A stretch of DNA of 64,000 nt from positions 1-64,000 of the forward strand of contig NZ_OENE01000010.1 in the NCBI RefSeq assembly GCF_900239495.1, given 5' to 3'. Positions 15,253 to 24,464 of the stretch are shown here, piece after piece (positions within the stretch are counted from its first letter, which is position 1; the number at the start of each line of letters is the position of its first letter). A model generated the notes under the pieces. The model had not been told where the DNA came from. It was given only the letters and a program-made list of their open reading frames with translations, and searched no databases. The stretch is from Tenacibaculum finnmarkense genomovar ulcerans. GTDB lineage: Bacteria; Bacteroidota; Bacteroidia; Flavobacteriales; Flavobacteriaceae. Position numbers and translations under genes: made by a program.

Positions 15253-17670
15253 ATGAAAGTTGTTTGTATGCTTTTTATCTCATTTGCTAGTATAGCAACA
15301 TACGGTCAGGCTACACAATCACAATTAAATAATATTGAGGTTGATAATTTATCAGATAAACAAGTAGCGAGCTATCGCGATAAAAGTAAAAAACAAGGAT
15401 ATACCTTAGAACAGGCCTTAGTAATGGCTAAAACCAAAGGGATGTCTGAGTTACAAGCTCAAAAATTAAAAACTAGAATCCTTAATTTAGGAAATAATGA
15501 CATTGTTGATTCAAAAGTTGACGATAAACCTGAAGATAAAGTTTTAACCAAAGGCTCTGATGATGTATATTTTGGTTTAACAGGTGAGCAAGGCGAAGCG
15601 CAACCAAAAGAAAAACTTTTTGGCTATGATTTTTTTAATAATCCAAATATTTCGTTTACGCCAAATTTAAATGTAGCAACTCCTGAGAATTATATTATTG
15701 GAGCAGGAGATGTTATTTCTGTTGATTTATGGGGAGCAGCTGAAGCTAATTACGAGAAAAAAGTAAACAAGCAAGGTGCTATTAATATTCAAGGTGTTGG
15801 TTATATTCATTTAGTAGGATTACCTATTAAAGCGGCAAAATCAAAAATAAAAAATTATTTAAAGAGAATTTATGCCGGAATAACAGCCTCTTCAAATAGT
15901 TATAATAAAGTGAATATTGCTGTTTCGATAAAAGAAGTACGAAATGTTCAGGTAAACATTGTAGGAGAGGTAAAAGTGCCTGGGTCGTATTCTTTAAGTG
16001 CTTTTTCAACAGTTTTAAACTCGTTATATGCTGCTGGCGGACCAACAAAAAATGGAACGCTTAGAAATATTAGACTTTTTAGAGCGGGAGAAAAAATTGC
16101 TGATTTCGATTTTTATGAGTTTTTAGTAAACGGACTAGAAAAAGGAAATATAACCGTACAAGATCAGGATGTTATCATTGTAAAACCCTACGAGAAATTA
16201 GTGACCATCGAAGGTGCTGTTAAAAGACCTGGTTTATATGAAATGAAAGCTTCTGAAACACTTTCAGATTTATTAAACTATTGTAGTGGTTTTGTTTCAA
16301 ATGCGTATAAACAAAATATCGTTGTTGAAAGAGTTAACGGTATTCAAAAAGAAATGGTAGAAATACCTCAAGAAAAATTAGCTATAGAAAAGTTAAAAGA
16401 TGGTGATTTTATAAAAATTAATAAAATTGCTGATGAATTTTCAAACAAAATAACCATAATAGGGGCTGTTTTTCAACCAGGGAATTATCAATATACCGAA
16501 AACTTATCAGTAACCGATTTATTAAATAAAGCAGAAGGATTTACCAAAGAAGCTTTTTTAGATAGAGGAATCATTACAAGAACTTATGATGAAATAACTA
16601 AAGAGACTATTTCTTTTTCGTTAAAAGAAAATAATGATACGTTATTTTTAAAGCAAAATGATAGTATTTATATCTTTAGTAAAGAAGAATTAAAAGAAAA
16701 AGAATTTATCACTATTAATGGAGCCGTAAATAAAGAAAGGAAATTTGATTTTATGCAAGGAATGCAAATTGAAGATTTAATAGTGCTTGCAGGTGGTTTG
16801 AAAGATGGAGCCGATGCTAAAACAATCGACGTATCAAGAAGATTAAAAGATGGAAGTTTTGAGACTATTAGTAAAAATTTTAACCTTAGTGCAAATACAA
16901 GCTTAGAAGGAACAGCTAGCAATCATTTTATCTTGAAGCCTTTTGATATTATTTCGGTTCGCTATTTAAAAGGATATACCAAGCAAAAAACTGTTTTTAT
17001 TAAAGGAGAAACTAATTTTGAAGGAGAATATGCGATCGGTTTAAAAAACGAAAAAATATCAGATTTAATTAAAAAAGCAGGTGGGTTAACAAAATTCGCC
17101 TATGTTGAAGGAGCTTTTTTAACTAGAAGAAATAATACCATAGAAGATAAAAAGCAATCAGAAATACTTACTGAGTTTGTTAAAAAAGACATGTTAGGTA
17201 CAGGTAAGCAGCGAGTTAATGTGAGGAAATCGTTTAAAATAGGGATTAACTTAAAGAAGATATTAGCGAAGGGTGGTGTGTCGTCAAAATATAATTTAAT
17301 TTTAGAAGAAGGAGATGAGCTTTTTATTCCTTCAGAAAGACAAACAGTAAAAGTAGAAGGTGAGGTATTATCGCCGTCGTTAGTTCGATATGAAAAAAGA
17401 AAAAGCTTTAAGCAGTATATCGAAAATTCTGGTGGTTTTTCTGCAAATGCAAAGAAAAGTAGGGCATATGTAATTCATGCCAATGGTGATATTAAAACAA
17501 CAAAACGCTTTTTGTTTTTTAAATCATATCCGAAAGTAAAGCCAGGTTCGGTTATTTTAGTGCCTAATAAACCTGAAAATGTTAGAGAAATTTCAACACA
17601 AGAGGTTATTGCTATAACAACAGGTTTAGCGACCTTAGGGGTTTTAGTAAAAACATTAACAGATAAATAG
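15253..17670 (+). CDS. SLBB-domain polysaccharide export protein (Wza-like)
   Basis: Likely outer-membrane/periplasmic channel for polysaccharide export. From the ATG at 15253 it has 805 residues: a signal peptide (KVVCMLFISFASIATYG), a polysaccharide-export domain at about 130-225 (ENYIIGAGDVISVDLWG), and then a series of SLBB beta-grasp domains recognisable by the recurring pattern 'xGxVxxPGxY' (for example VNIVGEVKVPGSYSL, VTIEGAVKRPGLYEM, ITIIGAVFQPGNYQY). A hydrophobic C-terminal helix (TTGLATLGVLVKTL) is where Wza has its pore-forming helix. A TTG start at 15220 in the same frame is possible. A terminator follows. Confidence 0.9.
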   Translation: MKVVCMLFISFASIATYGQATQSQLNNIEVDNLSDKQVASYRDKSKKQGYTLEQALVMAKTKGMSELQAQKLKTRILNLGNNDIVDSKVDDKPEDKVLTKGSDDVYFGLTGEQGEAQPKEKLFGYDFFNNPNISFTPNLNVATPENYIIGAGDVISVDLWGAAEANYEKKVNKQGAINIQGVGYIHLVGLPIKAAKSKIKNYLKRIYAGITASSNSYNKVNIAVSIKEVRNVQVNIVGEVKVPGSYSLSAFSTVLNSLYAAGGPTKNGTLRNIRLFRAGEKIADFDFYEFLVNGLEKGNITVQDQDVIIVKPYEKLVTIEGAVKRPGLYEMKASETLSDLLNYCSGFVSNAYKQNIVVERVNGIQKEMVEIPQEKLAIEKLKDGDFIKINKIADEFSNKITIIGAVFQPGNYQYTENLSVTDLLNKAEGFTKEAFLDRGIITRTYDEITKETISFSLKENNDTLFLKQNDSIYIFSKEELKEKEFITINGAVNKERKFDFMQGMQIEDLIVLAGGLKDGADAKTIDVSRRLKDGSFETISKNFNLSANTSLEGTASNHFILKPFDIISVRYLKGYTKQKTVFIKGETNFEGEYAIGLKNEKISDLIKKAGGLTKFAYVEGAFLTRRNNTIEDKKQSEILTEFVKKDMLGTGKQRVNVRKSFKIGINLKKILAKGGVSSKYNLILEEGDELFIPSERQTVKVEGEVLSPSLVRYEKRKSFKQYIENSGGFSANAKKSRAYVIHANGDIKTTKRFLFFKSYPKVKPGSVILVPNKPENVREISTQEVIAITTGLATLGVLVKTLTDK

Positions 17671-17694
17671 TAATTGCATATATAAATTAGCAAT

Positions 17695-17732
17695 AAAAAA
17701 GTAACATGCTTTTAAGGTGTGTTACTTTTTTA
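17695..17732 (+). terminator. Terminator after the SLBB export gene
   Basis: AAAAAAGTAACA (17695-17706) pairs with TGTTACTTTTTT (17720-17731). It ends the ugd-export unit. The next 195 nt to the WbpB gene hold two weaker hairpins (17820-17845 and about 17871-17898) but no clear promoter. Confidence 0.8.
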
Positions 17733-17927
17733 TTTAATAACTAAGAGGTGTTTAAAGTTTGTGTTTATAAATGTTTTGATCAAATTTAACTAAAGAAAAA
17801 CATCCTTATTTTTATACAACTCTTTTTGCTTTTTAATAAAAAGAGCTGATTACTAAATAATATCAAAAGAAATTCCTGTAATAATGGATAAAAGGAATTG
17901 TAAAAAATCTAAGTTGGCAATCATAAA

Positions 17928-18893
17928 ATGAAAAATTTTGCACTAATAGGAGCTTCAGGGTATATTGCTCCAAGACACATGAAGGCGATAAAGGAAACAG
18001 GAAATAACCTAATCGTAGCCTTAGACCCTTATGATGGCATCGGAATTATGGATCGTAATTTTCCGCAAGCAGATTTTTTTACAGAATTTGAAAAATTTGA
18101 TAGTTTTATAGATACCTGGCATAGAAATAATCAAAGCAAACGAATTGATTATATGTCTATTTGTTCGCCTAATTATTTACATGATGCTCATATTCGATTT
18201 GCCTTAAAAAATGGTGCTGATGCAATTTCAGAAAAACCGTTAGTTTTAAATACTGAAAATATTGATCAATTAAAAGTTATTGAACAAGAAACAGGGCAAA
18301 AGGTATATAATATATTGCAGTTAAGATTGCATCCTTCAATCATAGCTTTAAAAGAAAAAGTTACTAAAGAGTTAAGAGTAAACCCATCGAAAGTATATGA
18401 TATTGATTTAACTTATTTAACCTCTAGAGGGAAATGGTATTTTGCTTCTTGGAAAGGAAATCAAGAGAAATCAGGTGGTATTACCTTTAATATTGGGGTT
18501 CATTTTTACGATATGTTGTGTTGGATTTTTGGCGATGTTCAAGAGACTATTGTACATTTAAAACAAGCCGATGCTAATGCGGGAAGTTTTAAATTAAAAA
18601 ATGCAAATGTACGCTGGTTTTTGTCTGTTAATTATGATTATATTCCAAAAGATATTAAGGCGAGTGGTTTAACAACTTTTAGGTCTATAATTGTTGATGG
18701 ACAAGAAATAGAATTTAGTAATGGTTTTACAGATTTACACACCCGTAGCTATGAAGAGATTTTAAAAGGAAATGGCTTTGGTTTAGATCAGGCTTATGCT
18801 TCTATAAGAACTGTTACGACTATTATAAATTCGCAAGCTATTGGCTTAAAAGGAGCGTATCACCCATTTTGTAAAAACGTTATTAATGGATAA
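17928..18893 (+). CDS. wbpB: UDP-2-acetamido-2-deoxyglucuronate 3-dehydrogenase (WbpB/WlbA)
   Basis: Gfo/Idh/MocA-family NAD enzyme that oxidises C3 of UDP-GlcNAcA, giving the 3-keto sugar for 3-amino uronic acids. It follows Pseudomonas WbpB closely along its length: GASGYIAPRHM (8-18), SICSPNYLH near 78, SEKPLVL (101-107, with the EKP motif), YNILQLRLHP near 126, LTYLTSRGKWY near 160, NIGVHFYDMLCW near 185 and GFTDLHTRSYEEIL near 270. At 321 residues it is full length. It overlaps the acetyltransferase gene by 8 nt (ATGGATAA). The aminotransferase usually paired with it (WbpE/WlbC) is not recognisable in the window. Confidence 0.93.
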   Translation: MKNFALIGASGYIAPRHMKAIKETGNNLIVALDPYDGIGIMDRNFPQADFFTEFEKFDSFIDTWHRNNQSKRIDYMSICSPNYLHDAHIRFALKNGADAISEKPLVLNTENIDQLKVIEQETGQKVYNILQLRLHPSIIALKEKVTKELRVNPSKVYDIDLTYLTSRGKWYFASWKGNQEKSGGITFNIGVHFYDMLCWIFGDVQETIVHLKQADANAGSFKLKNANVRWFLSVNYDYIPKDIKASGLTTFRSIIVDGQEIEFSNGFTDLHTRSYEEILKGNGFGLDQAYASIRTVTTIINSQAIGLKGAYHPFCKNVING

Positions 18894-19458
18894 TTTTTTT
18901 GTGCACAGCTCTTCATTTATAGACCAGGATGTGCAAATTGGTGCACATACTAAAATATGGCATTTCAGTCATATTTTATCGAATACAAAAATTGGTTCAA
19001 ATTGTTCTTTTGGACAAAATTGTGTTGTTGGTCCTAATGTGAAAATAGGAAACGGTGTAAAAGTACAGAATAATATTTCTATTTATCAGGGTGTTGAGGT
19101 AGAAGACGAGGTGTTTTTAGGTCCGTCGATGGTTTTTACCAATGTAATAAATCCAAGAAGTTTTATCATCAGAAAGCAAGAGTTTAAAAAAACGCTACTT
19201 AAAAAAGGCTGTTCGGTAGGGGCAAATGCAACCGTTATTTGCGGTGTTACTATAGGTGAATACGCCTTAATTGGCGCTGGTGCTGTTGTAAATAAAGATG
19301 TTAAACCGTATGCGTTAATAGTTGGCGTACCGGGGAAACAAATAGGCTGGGTAAGTAAGGCTGGAAACACCTTAAAATTTAATGAAAGTGGTAACGCTGT
19401 TGATTTATATGACAATAGTGTATATCGTATTGTAAATAATCAAGTAGTTCGGCAATAA
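18886..19458 (+). CDS. wbpD: UDP-2-acetamido-3-amino-2,3-dideoxyglucuronate N-acetyltransferase (WbpD/WlbB)
   Basis: Left-handed beta-helix acetyltransferase that acetylates the 3-amino group of the UDP-sugar made after WbpB. The 190 residues hold hexapeptide repeats from about 15 to 150 (IGAHTKIWHF, IGSNCSFGQN, IGNGVKVQNN, IGEYALIGAGAVV), with the family loop VFTNVINPRSF near 85 and the C-terminal PYALIVGVPGKQIGW. The ATG lies inside the wbpB 3' end (8-nt overlap), so the two are coupled. The pair points to a GlcNAc3NAcA- or ManNAc3NAcA-type sugar. Confidence 0.92.
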   Translation: MDNFFVHSSSFIDQDVQIGAHTKIWHFSHILSNTKIGSNCSFGQNCVVGPNVKIGNGVKVQNNISIYQGVEVEDEVFLGPSMVFTNVINPRSFIIRKQEFKKTLLKKGCSVGANATVICGVTIGEYALIGAGAVVNKDVKPYALIVGVPGKQIGWVSKAGNTLKFNESGNAVDLYDNSVYRIVNNQVVRQ

Positions 19459-19520
19459 TTCACCTGCTTTTATCAGTTGATTATTACATTTTATTTTACT
19501 ATTTTTATAAATTATTTTTC

Positions 19521-19552
19521 TTGTATTTTTCATGAATTATTATTTATATTTG
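19521..19552 (+). promoter_or_regulatory. Promoter before wzz
   Basis: TTG at 19521-19523 and TATATTTG at 19545-19552, spaced by 21 nt, fit the Bacteroidota consensus. The predicted start near 19558 leaves a leader of about 108 nt before the wzz ATG. It is a good candidate for the main promoter of the long wzz-to-pglE run of genes. Confidence 0.65.
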
Positions 19553-19666
19553 TATGAATTACTGACGGTGTTTATATGTTTTTTTAGTATTAAAAAGAAT
19601 ATAAATTCGTTTGTCAATGAAGAGAAAATTTAAAATATATTAACACCTTTTTGCAGTAAAAAAATA

Positions 19667-20761
19667 ATGGAAAATAATAACAGGTACAATAACACTGAAG
19701 ATGAAATTGATTTAGTAGCATTATTTAGAACACTTAAAAAAGGTAAAAAAACAATCATTCGTTTTACAGTTGTTTTTGCATTAATAGGCTTATTTATTGC
19801 CGTTTTTACAGCCAAAGAATATACCGCGTCAACAACTTTAGTGCCTCAAACCTCAAGTAGTAAACCTGGTGGTGCTTTAGGAGGCTTAGCTGCTATGGCT
19901 GGGATTAACTTAGGGTCAGGAGGAAGTACCGAAAGTATTAGCCCACATTTATATCCTAAAATCACGCAAAGCATTCTTTTTAAAAAAGAATTATTAAACG
20001 TTCCTTTAAAATTTTCTTACCTTGAAAAAGAAGTTACTTATCAAGAATATTATTTAAAATATCAAAAAACAAATGTACTTTCTTTTATCAAACAATATAC
20101 TATAGGGCTTCCTGCTAAGTTTATAGGCTTGTTTAAAAGTAAAAAAGAGGTAATTGTTAAAGATGAGGTTATGAAAGATGCTATTTATAGAGTATCCTTA
20201 CAAGAAATAGCTCTTTTTAAGAGCTTAGGAAATCAATTATCTTTAGATATTAATCCTAAAGAAGGATATGTAAAAATAGCATTTTCGATGCCAGAGGCTT
20301 TGCCAGCAGCTCAAATGACTAAAAAAGTGAAGGAGTTGTTACAAAAATCAATCACTGATTTTAAAGTGCAAAAAACAAAAGAAGAGTATATTTTTATAGA
20401 AGAACGCTATAAAGAATTAAAAAAAGACTTTGAAAATAAACAGGCAACTTTAGCTAGTTTCAGGGATAGAAATCAAGGTTTAATTACTTCTCGTTCAAAA
20501 TCTCGCATAGAAAGTTTACAGTCAGAATATAATTTAGCTGCTACTATTTACTACGAATTAGCAAAGCAATTAGAAACTCAAAAAATCAAATTAAAAGAAA
20601 ACACCCCTGTGTTTACAGTTTTAGAGCCTGTGAGCGTACCTGTTATAAAATCAAAACCTCGAAGAGGTATGATTTTCATAATTTGGTTGTTTTTAGGGAT
20701 TATAGCGGGAATGGGGTTTGTTTTTGGAAAAGATTGGCTGAAAAAGTTAAAAGATAAATAG
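19667..20761 (+). CDS. wzz: Wzz-family chain-length determinant
   Basis: Inner-membrane protein that sets polysaccharide chain length in the Wzx/Wzy route. The 364 residues have the classic shape: a short cytoplasmic N-terminus with the Wzz motif (DLVALFRTLKKGKKTI), a first membrane helix (about 26-48), a long periplasmic coiled-coil part (about 200-310, rich in Lys/Glu and Leu), and a second membrane helix near the C-terminus (about 334-353, after the proline-rich VPVIKSKPRRG). A Gly-rich loop (GGALGGLAAMAGINLGSGG) follows the first helix. No tyrosine-kinase domain is fused, and no separate Wzc was found. Confidence 0.9.
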   Translation: MENNNRYNNTEDEIDLVALFRTLKKGKKTIIRFTVVFALIGLFIAVFTAKEYTASTTLVPQTSSSKPGGALGGLAAMAGINLGSGGSTESISPHLYPKITQSILFKKELLNVPLKFSYLEKEVTYQEYYLKYQKTNVLSFIKQYTIGLPAKFIGLFKSKKEVIVKDEVMKDAIYRVSLQEIALFKSLGNQLSLDINPKEGYVKIAFSMPEALPAAQMTKKVKELLQKSITDFKVQKTKEEYIFIEERYKELKKDFENKQATLASFRDRNQGLITSRSKSRIESLQSEYNLAATIYYELAKQLETQKIKLKENTPVFTVLEPVSVPVIKSKPRRGMIFIIWLFLGIIAGMGFVFGKDWLKKLKDK

Positions 20762-20782
20762 TACGTATCATTAAAAAACTAC

Positions 20783-20826
20783 AAAATACTTTTAAGTTTT
20801 ATAATTATAAAACTTAAAAGTATTTT
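20783..20826. repeat. 44-nt perfect palindrome after wzz
   Basis: AAAATACTTTTAAGTTTTAT and its exact complement meet at the centre (20804/20805) with AATT between them: all 44 nt are self-complementary. As RNA it would form a long AU-rich hairpin with U-rich 3' arm, so it can act as a bidirectional terminator or as an internal attenuator that lowers expression of the downstream genes. It lies 21 nt after the wzz stop. Confidence 0.85.
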
Positions 20827-20902
20827 AAATTAGCCATTTAAGAATTAAATTAAACACTATAAAAATTTATTTACCATACAGGGTAGAGTTATATATAATA
20901 AG

Positions 20903-21892
20903 ATGGAAAAAGAAAAAAAAGCTAAGATGGTATTAATAACAGGTGGAGCAGGTTTTATCGGTTCTAATTTAGTATCTCATTTTTTAGAAAAAAAATATAA
21001 AGTAACTGTATTGGATAATTTTTCAACAGGATATCATCACAATATTGAACCTTTTTTAAAAAACCCAGATTTTAACTTAATCGAGGGGGATATTAGAGAT
21101 TTAGAAACCTGTAAAAAAGCTTGTGAAAATAAAGATTTTGTTTTGCATCAAGCAGCTTTAGGTTCGGTTCCTCGTTCTATTGAAGATCCTATTACAAGTA
21201 ACGATGTTAATAGTTCAGGGTTCTTAAATATGTTAGTTTCCGCAAGAGATACAGGTGTAAAACGTTTCGTTTACGCAGCAAGTTCATCAACTTATGGTGA
21301 TTCAGAATCGTTACCAAAAGTAGAAGATGTAATAGGGAAACCTTTATCACCCTATGCTATTACCAAATATGTAAACGAATTATATGCCGATGTTTTTGGT
21401 AAAATGTATGGTTTAGAATGTATTGGTTTACGTTATTTTAATGTTTTTGGAAGAAGACAAAATCCTAATGGCGCATATGCTGCGGTAATTCCGAAGTTTG
21501 TAACTCAATTAATGAATTATCAAAGTCCGCTTATTAATGGAGATGGAACCTACTCTAGAGATTTTACATACATTGATAATGTAATTCAAATGAATGAAAG
21601 AGCAATGCTTGCCGATTCTAAAACTGCGATAAATACCGTTTATAATACGGCTGTTGGAGATAGAACAACTATCAAAGAAATGGCAGGTTTATTAAAAGAA
21701 TATCTATCTGAATTTGATGCTAAAATAGGCGATGTTGAAATTACACACGGTCCTAACAGATTAGGAGATATTCCTCATTCATTAGCATCTATTGAAAAAG
21801 CAAAGAAAAATTTAGGATACGAGCCAACACATGAGTTTGCAAAAGGATTAAAGGAAGCTGTTTCTTGGTATTGGGAAAATTTAGAAAGATAA
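20903..21892 (+). CDS. UDP-N-acetylglucosamine 4-epimerase (WbpP/TviC type)
   Basis: Short-chain dehydrogenase/reductase-type epimerase that interconverts UDP-GlcNAc and UDP-GalNAc, or the uronic acids. The 329 residues contain TGGAGFIGSNLVSHFLE (NAD+ loop, near 14), DNFSTGYHHNI near 38, the LHQAALGSVPRSI segment typical of WbpP near 82, SSSTYGDS near 126, the catalytic Tyr151 and Lys155 in YAITK, and LRYFNVFGRRQNPNGAYA near 172. An internal ATG eight codons in (MVLITGG) could be the true start. It lies 3 nt before the partner dehydrogenase. Confidence 0.88.
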   Translation: MEKEKKAKMVLITGGAGFIGSNLVSHFLEKKYKVTVLDNFSTGYHHNIEPFLKNPDFNLIEGDIRDLETCKKACENKDFVLHQAALGSVPRSIEDPITSNDVNSSGFLNMLVSARDTGVKRFVYAASSSTYGDSESLPKVEDVIGKPLSPYAITKYVNELYADVFGKMYGLECIGLRYFNVFGRRQNPNGAYAAVIPKFVTQLMNYQSPLINGDGTYSRDFTYIDNVIQMNERAMLADSKTAINTVYNTAVGDRTTIKEMAGLLKEYLSEFDAKIGDVEITHGPNRLGDIPHSLASIEKAKKNLGYEPTHEFAKGLKEAVSWYWENLER

Positions 21893-21895
21893 AAG

Positions 21896-23179
21896 ATGAG
21901 TAAAAAAATAGCAGTTATAGGTTTAGGTTATGTAGGATTGCCGTTAGCAAGATTATTTGCTACAAAATATCCTGTAGTTGGTTTTGATATAAACCAAGCA
22001 AGAGTTTCAGATTTAAATAAAGGACATGATGATACTTTAGAGGTGTCTGACGAATTATTGAAATCTGCATTGATAAATGAAAACCCTTTTAATGCCGAAA
22101 AGAACGGATTATTATGTTCTGCAAATATAGATGATATTAAAGAGGCAAATGTATTTGTAGTAACAGTTCCAACGCCTGTGGATAAAAATAACCGTCCTAT
22201 TTTAACTCCTTTAGTGAAAGCGAGTGAAACAATAGCTAAGGTTTTGAAAAAAGGAGATATTGTTATTTATGAATCTACCGTTTACCCAGGAGCTACTGAA
22301 GAGGAGTGTATTCCTGTGTTAGAAAGAATTTCGGGGATGAAATTTAATGTAGATTTTTATGCTGGATATTCTCCAGAAAGAATTAATCCAGGTGATAAAG
22401 AGCATACTGTTGAAAAAATATTAAAAGTTACCTCAGGTTCTACTCCAGAAATTGGAAAAGTAGTTGATGGAATTTATAAATCGGTAATTACCGCAGGAAC
22501 ACATTTAGCGCCAACCATTAAAGTTGCCGAAGCGGCGAAAGTAATTGAAAACTCACAAAGAGATATTAATATCGCTTTTGTAAATGAATTGGCAAAGATA
22601 TTCAATTTAATGGATATTGATACACACGCAGTTTTAGAAGCAGCGGGTACAAAATGGAATTTCTTACCGTTTAAACCAGGTTTAGTTGGGGGGCATTGTA
22701 TTGGTGTTGATCCTTATTATTTGGCACAAAAAGCACAAGAATTTGGTTATCATCCAGAAATTATTTTAGCAGGAAGAAGGTTAAATGATTCTATGGGGAA
22801 ATATGTTGCAGAGCAGGTTGTTAAAACCATGATTAAGAAAGATATTCCTGTAAATAAAGCAGCAGTATTAATGCTAGGAGTTACATTTAAAGAAAACTGT
22901 CCTGATGTTCGTAATACTAAAATTATTGATGTGATTTTAGCCTTAGAAGATTATGGAATGAAAGTAACAACGTATGATCCTTGGGCGAATCCTGCAGAAG
23001 TAAAGCATGAATATGGAATAGAAAGTGTTCAAGAATTACCTAAAAAACAGTTTAGCGCTATTGTTTTAGGAGTTGCTCATAATGAGTTTAAAACCTTAGA
23101 TTTAGAAGCTATAAGAAAAGAAAATTCTATTGTTTATGATGTGAAAGGGATTTTAGAAAGTAGTGATAGTAAGTTGTAG
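21896..23179 (+). CDS. UDP-HexNAc 6-dehydrogenase (WbpO/TviB type)
   Basis: NAD+-dependent double oxidation of UDP-GlcNAc or UDP-GalNAc to the uronic acid. The 427 residues show GLGYVGLPLA (9-18), TVPTPVDKNNRP near 90, SPERINPGDKEHT near 160, the catalytic Cys268 in VGGHCIGVDPYYL, and GVTFKENCPDVRNTK near 325. The GHCIGVDPYY form and the TPVD motif separate this WbpO/TviB branch from the UDP-glucose type at 13802. With the epimerase directly before it, the pair should give UDP-GalNAcA. Its product, or UDP-GlcNAcA, could also feed WbpB. Confidence 0.9.
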   Translation: MSKKIAVIGLGYVGLPLARLFATKYPVVGFDINQARVSDLNKGHDDTLEVSDELLKSALINENPFNAEKNGLLCSANIDDIKEANVFVVTVPTPVDKNNRPILTPLVKASETIAKVLKKGDIVIYESTVYPGATEEECIPVLERISGMKFNVDFYAGYSPERINPGDKEHTVEKILKVTSGSTPEIGKVVDGIYKSVITAGTHLAPTIKVAEAAKVIENSQRDINIAFVNELAKIFNLMDIDTHAVLEAAGTKWNFLPFKPGLVGGHCIGVDPYYLAQKAQEFGYHPEIILAGRRLNDSMGKYVAEQVVKTMIKKDIPVNKAAVLMLGVTFKENCPDVRNTKIIDVILALEDYGMKVTTYDPWANPAEVKHEYGIESVQELPKKQFSAIVLGVAHNEFKTLDLEAIRKENSIVYDVKGILESSDSKL

Positions 23180-23267
23180 AGTGTTTTTTTTGAATATTTT
23201 AATAAAAAGTGAAATATAAACTTTTTGTTAATTTTTTTAAAAAAAAATAACAAGTAAAAGTTAAATT

Positions 23268-24464
23268 ATGTTTTCGCCATTAAGTCTTTTTTTGTGGTTT
23301 ACTATTATTAGTTCGGCAATAATAGGGGTTCCTGGTTTAGAAATATTTAGGCTACCTCTTTTCCTACTATTTATTTTAATAGTAGGATTAAATTCGGTTG
23401 TTAAGGTAAAGAAAACAGTAGCAAATTTAGTACTTTTAATATTTGCTGTTTATCCGTTAGTACAATTTTTAGTATTGCAAGGGAAACTTTTAGCAACAAT
23501 ACAGGCAACTATTATGGTTGTGGCAATGCTTCTTGTGGGTAATTTTGTAATGCGCCAAAAAATTGATAAAAACGATTTAGAAACCATTGCAAAATACATA
23601 ACTTTTGGAATGTTTGCTTTTTACTACAATGCAGTTGGGTGGAATGGAAGATCAGCAGGTTTGTTTGGAAACCCCAATGCAACAGCATATATGGCGTTGA
23701 CATTACTATCATTAATATTAATGTTTTCTTCATCTAAAAAAATAAAAACGATTGCGGTAATAAATGTTCTCTGTTTAATCATATATACAGCATCTAGAGG
23801 AGCATTAATGGCTTTGTTATTAGGCTATATAGCATACTTAACAGTTAAGAGGTTTAAGTTTGGTTTTCTCGGTATTTGGGGGGTAGCATTGAGTTGCTTG
23901 TTTGTCTCTGTTTATGCTTTAGATATTGCCGCATTTATTGTAGAGATAGTAGTAGAATCAGAAGAGGTAAAATCAGGTACAAGACTTTTAAGATTAGATG
24001 CAAATGGTAGAGATATAATTACTGAAAGAGCGTATGATCGATTCTTTTCTAGTGGAACAGAATTGTTTGGTTTAGGGTTTGATAAGGCTAAATTCGATAT
24101 AGGCGACGGAATAGCTGCACATGCAGGTACTCATAATTCATATCTTGAAACATTACTTAAATTAGGATATATAGGGGTAGCCTTTTCTGCTTTTTACTTG
24201 TTGTTTTTAACTAATAGAATAAGAAGTGTTAAAAGTGTAAAATACCGTTCAATAATAGCAATGCAATTAACGGTGTTTTTAAGTTTAGCAACGAACGCGT
24301 CTGTTTTTATGGTGGTGAATTATTATTTCTTTTATTTTATTGTACTAATTGAAATTGCAATTTTAAAAGATAAAAAAGAAGCAAGCTTAATATTTAAATT
24401 AGAAGAGAGGGTTTCTTCGGTTTTATCACCTAACATACAAGAAATAAAAGAAAGTAATGTCTGA
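23268..24464 (+). CDS. wzy: O-antigen/polysaccharide polymerase (Wzy)
   Basis: Multi-spanning inner-membrane protein of 398 residues with about 10-12 hydrophobic helices. It has the Wzy_C-type periplasmic loop after about residue 220, which ends in HAGTHNSYLETLLKLGYIGV (near 286), the motif shared by O-antigen polymerases and ligases. Its place directly before a flippase and after Wzz makes polymerase likelier than WaaL ligase. As usual for Wzy there is little conserved sequence otherwise. It overlaps the flippase gene by 8 nt. Confidence 0.82.
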   Translation: MFSPLSLFLWFTIISSAIIGVPGLEIFRLPLFLLFILIVGLNSVVKVKKTVANLVLLIFAVYPLVQFLVLQGKLLATIQATIMVVAMLLVGNFVMRQKIDKNDLETIAKYITFGMFAFYYNAVGWNGRSAGLFGNPNATAYMALTLLSLILMFSSSKKIKTIAVINVLCLIIYTASRGALMALLLGYIAYLTVKRFKFGFLGIWGVALSCLFVSVYALDIAAFIVEIVVESEEVKSGTRLLRLDANGRDIITERAYDRFFSSGTELFGLGFDKAKFDIGDGIAAHAGTHNSYLETLLKLGYIGVAFSAFYLLFLTNRIRSVKSVKYRSIIAMQLTVFLSLATNASVFMVVNYYFFYFIVLIEIAILKDKKEASLIFKLEERVSSVLSPNIQEIKESNV

